Below, in pieces: positions 57,107 to 64,000 of a stretch of 64,000 nucleotides of DNA (the first letter of the stretch is position 1; every line of letters begins with the position of its first letter). Position numbers and translations under genes: made by a program. The stretch spans positions 129,330-193,329 of the forward strand of contig NZ_LMSI01000025.1 of NCBI RefSeq assembly GCF_001428075.1. The letters are read 5' to 3'. Source of the DNA: Arthrobacter sp. Soil764. Lineage in GTDB: Bacteria > Actinomycetota > Actinomycetes > Actinomycetales > Micrococcaceae. Under the pieces are notes generated by a model. The model ran no database searches, was not told the origin of the DNA, and worked only from the letters and a program-made list of their open reading frames with translations.

Positions 57107-58680
57107 TATTTTGCCTCCTGGGTTTCGAGGGTGACGGCTGCGGCGAGCTCGGGAGCCTGGGCCAGCAGCGGGCCGCCCCACTTGGCTTCAAGCAGCGATT
57201 CCAGGACCGCGCCCACCCGGTAGAGGCGGGCGTCCTCGCGGGCCGGGGCCAGCAGCTGGATGCCGACGGGCAGTCCGTCCTCGTCGGCCAGGCCGCCGGG
57301 AAGTGACAGGCCGGGAACACCTGCAAGGTTGGCGGGGATGGTGGCGACGTCGTTCAGGTACATCGCCAGGGGATCGTCCAGTTTTTCGCCTAGCGGGAAA
57401 GCCGTGGTGGGGGCGGTGGGCGAGATCAGGACGTCGGCCTGTTCAAAGGCGGCGTCAAAGTCCCGCTGGACCAGCGTGCGCACCTTCTGGGCGGAGCCGT
57501 AGTACGCGTCATAGTAGCCCGCGGACAGGGCGTAGGTGCCCAGGATGATGCGGCGCTTGACTTCGTCGCCGAAGCCGGCGGCGCGGGTGGCACCCATGAC
57601 GCGTTCGATGGTCATGGGACCGTCCTCGGGGAGGACGCGCAGGCCGTACCGGACGCCGTCGAACTTGGCCAGGTTGGAGGAGGCCTCGGACGGCATGATC
57701 AGGTAGTAGGCGCCCAGGGCGTACTGGAAGTTGGGGCAGGAGACCTCCACGATCTCTGCACCGGCTTCCTTAAGCAGCTCCAGGGCGTCATTGAAGCGGT
57801 ATTCGACGCCGGCCTGGTAGCCCTCGCCGTGCAGTTCCTTGATGATGCCGATCCGCAGGCCCTCCACGTTGCCAGTCTTTGCGGCGGCGACGAGGTCAGC
57901 GAGCGGGTCCGGCAAGGAGGTGGAGTCACGGGGATCGTGGCCGCCGATGACCTGATGCAGCAGGGCGGAGTCCAGGACGGTGCGGGTTACGGGGCCGATC
58001 TGGTCCAGCGAGGAGGCCATGGCGATGGCGCCGTAGCGGGAGACGCTGCCGTAGGTGGGCTTCACGCCAACGGTTCCCGTGACGGCACCGGGCTGGCGGA
58101 TGGAGCCGCCGGTGTCCGTCCCCAGGGCGAGGGGTGCTTCGAATGCGGCAACGGCAGCAGCCGAGCCACCGCCGGAACCGCCAGGGATCCGGTCCAGGTC
58201 CCATGGGTTGCGGGTGGGGCCGTAGGCCGAGTGCTCGGTGGAGGAGCCCATGGCGAATTCGTCCAGGTTGGTCTTGCCCAGGATGGGCATCTTCGCGGCG
58301 CGCAGGCGCTCCACCACGGTTGCGTCGTACGGGCTGTGCCAGCCTTCGAGGATCTTCGAGCCCGCGGTGGTGGGCTGTCCAACGGTGACGATGAGGTCCT
58401 TGACGGCGATGGGGACGCCGGCGAGGACGTGCAGTGCCTCGGCCTCAGCGCCGCCGGCGGCACGGATGGCGTCCACCTCGGCGGCGACGGCGAGCGCTTC
58501 CTCCGCGTTGACGTGCAGGTACGCGTTGACCAGGCCGTCCACGGCGGCGATGCGGTCCAGGTAGGCCTGGGTAACTTCGACGGCGGTGACCTCGCCGGCA
58601 GCGAGCTTCCCGGCAAGTTCGGCGGCGGACAGGCGGATCAGGGTGTCGGCGCTGGTGCCGGCGGTGTTCTGTTCAGTCAT
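57106..58680 (-). CDS. gatA: Aspartyl/glutamyl-tRNA amidotransferase subunit A
   Basis: A 524-residue amidase subunit that releases ammonia from glutamine. The Ser-cisSer-Lys triad is visible: Lys in GVPIAVKDLI and the Gly/Ser loop PGGSGGGSAAAVAAFEA followed by GTDTGGSIRQPGA. It lies between gatC (two bases upstream) and gatB (overlapping). Full length. Confidence 0.97.
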   Translation of the reverse strand: MTEQNTAGTSADTLIRLSAAELAGKLAAGEVTAVEVTQAYLDRIAAVDGLVNAYLHVNAEEALAVAAEVDAIRAAGGAEAEALHVLAGVPIAVKDLIVTVGQPTTAGSKILEGWHSPYDATVVERLRAAKMPILGKTNLDEFAMGSSTEHSAYGPTRNPWDLDRIPGGSGGGSAAAVAAFEAPLALGTDTGGSIRQPGAVTGTVGVKPTYGSVSRYGAIAMASSLDQIGPVTRTVLDSALLHQVIGGHDPRDSTSLPDPLADLVAAAKTGNVEGLRIGIIKELHGEGYQAGVEYRFNDALELLKEAGAEIVEVSCPNFQYALGAYYLIMPSEASSNLAKFDGVRYGLRVLPEDGPMTIERVMGATRAAGFGDEVKRRIILGTYALSAGYYDAYYGSAQKVRTLVQRDFDAAFEQADVLISPTAPTTAFPLGEKLDDPLAMYLNDVATIPANLAGVPGLSLPGGLADEDGLPVGIQLLAPAREDARLYRVGAVLESLLEAKWGGPLLAQAPELAAAVTLETQEAK

Positions 58681-58682
58681 GG

Positions 58683-58979
58683 TTATGCCTCATCCAGGAT
58701 GGCCGGGACCTTGAAACGGTTGTCATCGGAGTCCGGGGCGCCGGAGAGTGCCTGTTCCGCCGTGAAGGTGTGCCCCACAACGTCCTCGCGGAAGACGTTG
58801 GTGAGCGGAATGGGGTGGGAGGTGGCCGGGACGTCATCCCCGGCGGCCTCGCTGACGGACTTGACCGAATCAACGATGACGGCCAGCTCGCCGGCCATCC
58901 TGTCCAGCTCTTCAGCACTCATCTCGATGTGAGCGAGCCGCGCGAGATGCGCGACGTCGTCACGGTTGATCGCAGCCAT
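58683..58979 (-). CDS. gatC: Aspartyl/glutamyl-tRNA amidotransferase subunit C
   Basis: A 98-residue helper subunit that ties GatA to GatB. It has DDVAHLARLAHIEMSAEELD and the C-terminal LREDxx-like tail adapted as NVFREDVVGHTFTAEQAL. ATG 58979 is chosen, with GGGGAG upstream. A TAGACT -10 box (59017-59022) lies about 38 nt before it. First gene of gatC-gatA-gatB. Confidence 0.95.
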   Translation of the reverse strand: MAAINRDDVAHLARLAHIEMSAEELDRMAGELAVIVDSVKSVSEAAGDDVPATSHPIPLTNVFREDVVGHTFTAEQALSGAPDSDDNRFKVPAILDEA

Positions 58980-59016
58980 GGATCTCCCCTGCAAAGTTCG
59001 AATTGTTTTCCGATCC

Positions 59017-59022
59017 AGTCTA
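59017..59022 (-). promoter_or_regulatory. -10 box of the gatCAB operon
   Basis: TAGACT on the minus strand, giving a leader of about 30 nt before gatC. It lies just after the terminator of the citrate transporter gene. Confidence 0.45.
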
Positions 59023-59031
59023 GTGCGGAAA

Positions 59032-59081
59032 CGAAGATGCCCGTCTGACGGCCCCCAGCGGGCGTCAGACGGGCACCTTCG
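59032..59081 (-). terminator. Terminator after the citrate transporter gene
   Basis: A 19-bp stem with one mismatch, CGAAGATGCCCGTCTGACG and its complement, around a 12-nt loop, followed by GTTTCC on the minus strand. It isolates the transporter gene from gatCAB. Confidence 0.7.
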
Positions 59082-59125
59082 AGACCCGGTCCTGCCACGG
59101 GGGCAGGAGCGCGGGCAGCTAAAGA

Positions 59126-60580
59126 CTAACCGATTCCAATGGCTCCAGTCAGCAGTCCGACGCCAAGCATTACCAGGGAGATGACCGCGGTGCGCCACAG
59201 GACCTTCTTGTGGTGGTCGCCGAGGTCCACTTTGGCCAGCGACACCAGCAGCAGGATGGCAGGAACCAGCGGGCTCTGCAGGTGGAACGGCTGGCCGGTG
59301 ATGGAGGCACGGGCCATGTCAGCAGCGCCCACCCCGTAGTGCGCTGCAGTCTCGCTCAGGACCGGCAGGACGCCGAAGTAGAACGCGTCATTGCTCATGA
59401 AGAACGTCATGGGGATGCTCAGGATGCCGGTAATGACGGCCATGAACGGGCCCATCGAGGACGGGATGATCTGGACCAGCCAGGCGGACATCGCCTCCAC
59501 CATGCCCGTGCCCTTGAGGACACCGGTGAGGACGGCGGCGGCCATGACCATGCTGACCACGGCAACGATGGACGGTGCATGTGCGATCAGCTGGGCGCCC
59601 TGGTCCTTGACCTTGGGGAAGTTGACCAGCAGGGCGATGGCGGCGCCCACCATGAACACGAACGGCAGCGGGATGATGTTGGCCACGAGGACCACCATGA
59701 CAGCGACAGTCAGGGCCAGGTTGAACCAGAACAGCTTGGGACGCAGGGTGCTTCGGTTGGGGTCCAGGGCGGTGTCCGCCATGGCGGAGTCGTGATCGTC
59801 CACCAGGGTTTCGGTGCGCTCCAGGACAGCCACGGATCCACCGGTGGGGGCTGCGCCGCCGGGGTTGCCGCCCTTGCGCCCACGGCCGGTGCCGGAGGCA
59901 GTTGCGGAGGTGCCGCCGTCGAACTCTTCTGCAGTGTCCGGGACGCCCCAGATCTCGGGTGCGGTGGCACGGAGGCGGTTGCGCTCCTGCAGGCCCAGCA
60001 GCCAGGCGAAGGCGAAGACGACCACCAGGCCGGCCACCAGGGACGGGATCATGGGGACGAAGACGTCGTTGACGTCGATCTTCAGGGCGGTGGCGGCGCG
60101 GGCGGTGGGGCCGCCCCACGGAAGGATGTTCATGGTGCCGTTGGCCAGGCCGGCCACGCAGGTGAGGACCACCGGGCTCATCTTGAGGCGCAGGTAGACC
60201 GGCAGCATGGCGGCGGTGGTGAGGATGAACGTGGTGGATCCATCGCCATCCAGCGACACGGCGGCCGCCAGGATGGCGGTGCCCAGGACAACCTTGGCGG
60301 GGTCGTTGCCCAGCTTGCGGAGGATGAACTTCATCAGCGGGTCAAAGAGCCCGACGTCGATCATCAGGCCGAAGTAGATGATGGCGAACATCAGCAGCGC
60401 GGCCGTGGAGGTCATGGACTTCATGGAGTCCATGACCATGTCGCCGATGCCGAGGCCGGCGCCGGCGAAAAGGCCAAAAACAGTAGGGACAATGATCAAC
60501 GCCAGCACTGGCGTCAACTTCTTCGTCATGATCAGCACCATGAATACCGCGATCATGGCGAATCCAAGTATTACCAGCAC
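59126..60580 (-). CDS. CitMHS family citrate transporter
   Basis: A 484-residue, about 12-segment transporter of the citrate-Mg2+:H+ / citrate-Ca2+:H+ symporter family. Markers are SLDGDGSTTFILTTAAMLPVYLRL and LANGTMNILPWGGPTARAA. A variable hydrophilic loop of about 75 residues in the middle holds Gly/Ser runs. GTG 60580 has AAGGAG seven bases upstream. It is divergent from a CitA/CitB-type two-component system, which probably controls it. Confidence 0.93.
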   Translation of the reverse strand: MLVILGFAMIAVFMVLIMTKKLTPVLALIIVPTVFGLFAGAGLGIGDMVMDSMKSMTSTAALLMFAIIYFGLMIDVGLFDPLMKFILRKLGNDPAKVVLGTAILAAAVSLDGDGSTTFILTTAAMLPVYLRLKMSPVVLTCVAGLANGTMNILPWGGPTARAATALKIDVNDVFVPMIPSLVAGLVVVFAFAWLLGLQERNRLRATAPEIWGVPDTAEEFDGGTSATASGTGRGRKGGNPGGAAPTGGSVAVLERTETLVDDHDSAMADTALDPNRSTLRPKLFWFNLALTVAVMVVLVANIIPLPFVFMVGAAIALLVNFPKVKDQGAQLIAHAPSIVAVVSMVMAAAVLTGVLKGTGMVEAMSAWLVQIIPSSMGPFMAVITGILSIPMTFFMSNDAFYFGVLPVLSETAAHYGVGAADMARASITGQPFHLQSPLVPAILLLVSLAKVDLGDHHKKVLWRTAVISLVMLGVGLLTGAIGIG

Positions 60581-60685
60581 AGCCGGCTCCTTCTTGTGAA
60601 CGGCACCACAGCGTTGTGATGCGTGCTACAGACTGTAGGGTGGCGTCCGTCACGGCAGTGCCTTTGGCTCAATTGATTGGCATAC

Positions 60686-60712
60686 TGCTTATTGGGAGCA
60701 TTTTGCTCATTG
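60686..60712. promoter_or_regulatory. Direct repeats between the transporter and sensor kinase genes
   Basis: TGCTTATTG (60686-60694) and TGCTCATTG (60704-60712), 18 nt apart, in the only AT-rich patch of this intergenic region. They could be a binding site for the CitB-type response regulator. A degenerate CRP-like half pair (TGTGA-N6-CTACA) is at 60615-60630. Confidence 0.4.
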
Positions 60713-60780
60713 TGCTCACAGCGCTTTCGAGCTGAAACCGCACCCTTCAACCGCACCGCCAACACCGTCAAGGAGGATGA

Positions 60781-62505
60781 ATGCAGCGTTCCGCGCCCCG
60801 GCCGCCGCTGCGGTTTTCCACCCAGACGCTGCTGCTGCAGCTGGCGGTGGTGCTGCTGGTGGTGCTGCTCAGCGCGGCCGTACATGCCTGGCTGACGTAC
60901 GACCGGGTAGGCAGCGACGCCGAGAACCAGGCGCTGACCCTGGCCCGGACCGTTGCCTCCGATCCGGAGGTCAGGGCCAATGTCCTGGCCATCAGCGAAC
61001 AGCCCGGCACTCCCCCGCCCGCCGAACTTCTGGCCGGGCCGCTCCAGTCTTCAGCCGAGGCAGCGCGGACCCGGACCGGCGCGCTCTTCGTGGTCATCAC
61101 CGACGAAACCGGCATCAGGCTGGCGCATCCGGACCCGCAGCGGCTGGGTGAGAAGGTGAGCACCGATCCGTCCGAGGCGCTGTCCGGGCAGGAAATCACC
61201 ACCCGGAACACCGGCACCCTGGGTCCCTCCGCCGGCGCCAAGGTTCCCGTATATGCCCCAGGCACCGCCACGGTGGTGGGCGAAGTGAGCGTGGGCTACT
61301 CCATGGAAACCGTGGCCCAGAGCGTGGCCCGCGACATCGGACCGGTGGCGCTGACGGCCGCTGGCGCCCTGCTGGCCGGGATCCTGGGGTCATTCCTGCT
61401 GCGCCGCCGCCTGCAGCGGCTCACCCTGGGCCTGGAGCCGGAAGAGATCAGCACGCTGGTCCACGACCAGGTGGCGGTGCTGCAGGGGGTGGACGACGGC
61501 GTCATCGGCGTCAGTGCCGACGGCCGGGTGAGCGTCTTCAACGCTGCAGCCCAGCGCCTGCTGGAACTGCCCGACCTGGCAGGCACGCGGTGGGAGGATG
61601 CACCGGTTCCGGAGCAGCTGAAGTCACTCACGCGGACTGGCGGGGGCTCCCCCGTGGAAGCGCTGGAGTTGGTGGCCGGCGGCCGCGTCCTGGTGGCGAA
61701 CGCCCGCAAGGCACTGCACCGGAGCGAGGACCTGGGCTGGGTCATCATGCTGCGCGACCGAACCGAGCTGCAGCAGCTGACCCGCCAGCTCGATGCCGTC
61801 GGCACCATGTCCACGGCGCTGCGGGCCCAGCGGCACGAGTTCGCCAACCAGCTGCACACGCTGGCGGGCTTCCTGGGCATCGGCCAGCACCAGGACGCAC
61901 GCGAATACCTCGCCCGACTGGCCGCCACGGGACCGCTGAAGTTCCCGGTGGACCAGGCCGAACTGCTGCAGGACCCGTACCTTCAGGCCTTCGTGGGCGC
62001 CAAGGGCGTGGAGGCGGATGAGCGCGGCGTTGCACTCCGCATTGGCCCGGAGACCCTTGTCAGGGGGCAGGTCACGGAGGCCCAGGATGTCACCACGGTG
62101 CTGGGCAACTTGATCGACAACGCCGTCAACGCCGCCGTGGCAGGGTCCTCCACGGACCGCTGGATTGAGCTTGAAGTGCTGGATGAGCCGGCAGACGACG
62201 GCGGCACGCTGCATATCGTGGTGGCGGACTCCGGCGACGGGCTGGCAGAAGGCACGGAGGCCGAGAGAGTGTTTGCCGAAGGTTTCACCACGGCCTCCGG
62301 CCCCGTCCGGGCAGGTGGCGGGCAGGGCTTCGGACTGGCCCTGGCGCGCCAGCTGGCCCGGCGCCGCGGCGGCGACGTGAAGGTACTGGAGCGCGGAACC
62401 AACGGCGGACCGGGTGCCGTGTTCATGGCGACCCTTCCGCATACGACGGCGGGAAACCCTGCCGCCGCCACCCCGGGGGCAGCCGGAAAGGATGAGAATG
62501 GCTGA
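60781..62505 (+). CDS. CitA/DcuS-type sensor histidine kinase
   Basis: A 574-residue membrane kinase. TM1 lies at about 15-36, followed by an extracytoplasmic PAS/Cache domain (40-180; RTGALFVVITDETGIRLAHP and GYSMETVAQSVARDIG), TM2 (about 185-205), a cytoplasmic PAS (about 230-330), and a kinase core with QRHEFANQLHTLAGFL (His near 357) and HATPase. It probably senses citrate or a similar tricarboxylate outside the cell. AAGGAGGA precedes the ATG. Confidence 0.93.
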   Translation: MQRSAPRPPLRFSTQTLLLQLAVVLLVVLLSAAVHAWLTYDRVGSDAENQALTLARTVASDPEVRANVLAISEQPGTPPPAELLAGPLQSSAEAARTRTGALFVVITDETGIRLAHPDPQRLGEKVSTDPSEALSGQEITTRNTGTLGPSAGAKVPVYAPGTATVVGEVSVGYSMETVAQSVARDIGPVALTAAGALLAGILGSFLLRRRLQRLTLGLEPEEISTLVHDQVAVLQGVDDGVIGVSADGRVSVFNAAAQRLLELPDLAGTRWEDAPVPEQLKSLTRTGGGSPVEALELVAGGRVLVANARKALHRSEDLGWVIMLRDRTELQQLTRQLDAVGTMSTALRAQRHEFANQLHTLAGFLGIGQHQDAREYLARLAATGPLKFPVDQAELLQDPYLQAFVGAKGVEADERGVALRIGPETLVRGQVTEAQDVTTVLGNLIDNAVNAAVAGSSTDRWIELEVLDEPADDGGTLHIVVADSGDGLAEGTEAERVFAEGFTTASGPVRAGGGQGFGLALARQLARRRGGDVKVLERGTNGGPGAVFMATLPHTTAGNPAAATPGAAGKDENG

Positions 62506-63160
62506 CGATTTTCGGGTCCTGATCGTGGATGATGACTTCCACGTCGCCAAGCTCCACGCAGCCTATGTTGACTCGGTGGCAGGGTTCATGGCCCTGGCGC
62601 CTGTTGGCACGGCGTCGTTGGCGCTGCAGGCCATCCATAGCCTGCGGCCCGACCTGGTGCTGCTGGACGTCTACCTGCCGGACGCCTCCGGCCTGGACCT
62701 GCTGCAGCAGCTGGATGTGGACACCATCATCCTCAGCGCCGCCTCCGATGCCGCATCCCTCCGGGTGGCGTTCCGCCGCGGCGCCTTGGGGTACCTGCTC
62801 AAGCCCTTCACCGCGGAGTCGCTGTCCCAGCAGCTGCGCTCCTATGCCCGCTACCGGCGCCTCCTGGGCCAGCCCGGGGCATTGGACCAGGAAGCGGTGG
62901 AACGTGCGAAACGCTCGCTGATTCCGGGCGATGTCACGCCGTCGTCGAAACCCCGCTCGGCAACCGAAGCTGCGGTGCTGGAGTCCCTGGTTGCGGGAGA
63001 GCAGTACTCCGCCGCCGAAGTTGCCTCGCGCGTGGGCGTTTCCCGGGCCACCGCCCAGCGGTACCTGTCCTCCCTGGCCGACGACGGCGCGGTGGACATC
63101 CAGCTCCGCTACGGGACCACCGGCAGGCCGGAACACAGGTACGGCCTGCCGGCACGGTAG
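62498..63160 (+). CDS. CitB/DcuR-type response regulator
   Basis: A 220-residue regulator: receiver domain (1-120; acidic D11-D13, phosphoacceptor D57, K104 in LLKPFT) and a C-terminal helix-turn-helix (about 165-210; YSAAEVASRVGVSRATAQRYL). ATG 62498 has GGAAAGGA upstream and overlaps the kinase stop by 8 nt. Partner of the upstream kinase; expected to activate the divergent citrate transporter gene. Confidence 0.93.
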   Translation: MADDFRVLIVDDDFHVAKLHAAYVDSVAGFMALAPVGTASLALQAIHSLRPDLVLLDVYLPDASGLDLLQQLDVDTIILSAASDAASLRVAFRRGALGYLLKPFTAESLSQQLRSYARYRRLLGQPGALDQEAVERAKRSLIPGDVTPSSKPRSATEAAVLESLVAGEQYSAAEVASRVGVSRATAQRYLSSLADDGAVDIQLRYGTTGRPEHRYGLPAR

Positions 63161-63183
63161 GACAGCGTGGAACAGGAAGAGCG

Positions 63184-63564
63184 TTAATCAGCTTTCTGGG
63201 CGACCAGTTCGATCTCGACGAGCATCTTCGGATCCAGGAACGGCAGGACGTGGACCAGGGAGAGGGTGGGGCGGATCTCCCCGAACACCTCGCCGTGGGC
63301 CCGGCCGGCTTCTTCCCATTTGCTGATGTCCGTCAGGTACAGCTTGGACTGCACCACGTCCCCGTAGGCGAAGCCGGCGTCGGCCAGCACCTTGCCGAGT
63401 TTCTGCAGGATGTACTGGGTCTGGGTGTAGAAGTCGTCCCCGACAATTCCGTCGTCCCCGCTTGCCGCGGTGGCGGAGATGTAGAGGGTGTTGTCCACCT
63501 GGACGGCGCGGGAATATCCGAGGGTCTGTTCCCAGACGGATCCGCTGCCGAAGGTTTTGCGCAT
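63184..63564 (-). CDS. RidA family protein
   Basis: A 126-residue YjgF/YER057c/UK114-fold protein, probably a trimer. It has SRAVQVDNTLYISATAASGDDG and VVQSKLYLTDISKWEEAGRAHGEVF. The C-terminus reads LVEIELVAQKAD, and the Arg normally binding carboxylate in RidA (in an R-A-x-V-x-V context) is replaced (KMLVEIE), so imine deaminase activity is doubtful. ATG 63564 has GAAAGG upstream. Confidence 0.9.
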   Translation of the reverse strand: MRKTFGSGSVWEQTLGYSRAVQVDNTLYISATAASGDDGIVGDDFYTQTQYILQKLGKVLADAGFAYGDVVQSKLYLTDISKWEEAGRAHGEVFGEIRPTLSLVHVLPFLDPKMLVEIELVAQKAD

Positions 63565-63610
63565 GGGTGGCCTTTCAAAGCTGGAATGGGTCGCCACCAC
63601 TGTAGGGCTG

Positions 63611-64000
63611 CTACAGGTTGCGCCGGTAAACCAGCAGTTTTATGTCGGTTCCGGGGACGAACCAGTCCCGTTCGGGCACGCGCTCGAAGCCGGTCTTGCG
63701 GTACAGGCCGTGCGCGCTTTCCCAGGCTTTGCCCGTGGTGAGGGACACGCCACGGATGCCCGGAAGGGTCTTGGCGTGGTCCAGGATGGCTTCCACCATG
63801 GCCTTGCCGGCGCCGCTGCGCTGGACGGCGGGGTCCACCACCAGCATGCGGAATTCCAGCTCGTCCTGCAGCGCAATGTCCGCGTAGGGTTCGCCCGCCA
63901 GCGCCAGGGTGACGGAGCCGATGACGGTTCCTTCCCGTTCAGCCACCCAGATGGTGGCCTGCCGGGCACGATCCGCAACGTCCATGATCTTGACCATGTA
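63611..64000 (-). CDS. GNAT family N-acetyltransferase, partial
   Basis: C-terminal 130 or so residues of an acetyltransferase; the N-terminus lies beyond the right edge, because a GNAT fold lacks its first strands here even though an ATG occurs at 63997. The acetyl-CoA loop reads VDPAVQRSGAGKAMVEAIL, followed by VSLTTGKAWESAHGLYRKTGF. The last residues (TDIKLLVYRRNL) complete the fold. Substrate unknown. Confidence 0.85.
   Translation of the reverse strand, partial: YMVKIMDVADRARQATIWVAEREGTVIGSVTLALAGEPYADIALQDELEFRMLVVDPAVQRSGAGKAMVEAILDHAKTLPGIRGVSLTTGKAWESAHGLYRKTGFERVPERDWFVPGTDIKLLVYRRNL

Overview
The window is 64 kb of an ordinary, gene-dense chromosome from a high-GC Gram-positive bacterium. 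It is most likely a Micrococcaceae actinobacterium of the Arthrobacter/Pseudarthrobacter type. Pointers to this are the strong GC bias at third codon positions, frequent GTG starts, several genes with a -10 box only 6-8 nt before the start codon (leaderless-type), SAM-IV-class riboswitches before metX and metY, a DUF222-HNH protein, GatCAB amidotransferase genes, and GlxR/CRP-like TGTGA-N6-TCACA sites. Genus is inferred from gene content, not proven. I see no prophage, transposase gene, CRISPR array or integron.

Layout. 1-5.3 kb: two solute:sodium symporter/DUF485-type pairs flank a LytS/LytTR two-component system. 5.3-10.3 kb: a DivIVA-repeat protein and a core minus-strand block, rpsB-tsf-pyrH-frr-cdsA. 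10.3-16.8 kb: an M23 peptidase, an acyl-CoA dehydrogenase with a clear palindromic operator, tRNA-Met(CAT), and an envelope/lipid group (GT4 glycosyltransferase, CDP-alcohol phosphatidyltransferase, NIPA/DMT transporter, holin-like membrane protein). 16.9-23.9 kb: an MFS transporter, two small genes, two tRNA-Asn, dnaG, dgt and dusB. 24-34.6 kb: flavohemoglobin, YibE/F, hydrolases, an acyltransferase, a GNAT protein, glyS, a YdcZ-type transporter, an S4 protein, an esterase, a GDSL hydrolase and a SHOCT protein.

34.7-40.8 kb: valine/isobutyrate catabolism genes mmsB-mmsA, a divergent LysR regulator, then an alcohol dehydrogenase with an MHS-type MFS transporter. 40.9-43.8 kb: metX and metY, each behind its own SAM-IV-type riboswitch. 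44-48 kb: a VOC protein, a DUF222-HNH protein, a small membrane protein and a CPBP protease. 48-54.6 kb: a DeoR regulator with a visible operator, hutI with an FAD oxidoreductase, then kbl-tdh with a divergent LysR (threonine degradation). 54.7-59 kb: a DUF5666 protein and gatC-gatA-gatB. 59-63.2 kb: a CitMHS citrate transporter divergent from a CitA/CitB-type two-component system. The window ends with a RidA protein and a partial GNAT gene.

Most unusual features: a pair of 50-58 nt near-perfect palindromes (28468-28517 and 55527-55584) that share a core and differ by compensatory changes in both arms; a third long palindrome before the HNH gene; short tandem repeats laid across the stop codons of dgt and an alcohol dehydrogenase gene; two overlapping hairpins between rpsB and tsf; and a small protein built from four DivIVA-like repeats. 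I found no convincing new multi-gene system; the novelty candidates are mostly repeat and regulatory elements.
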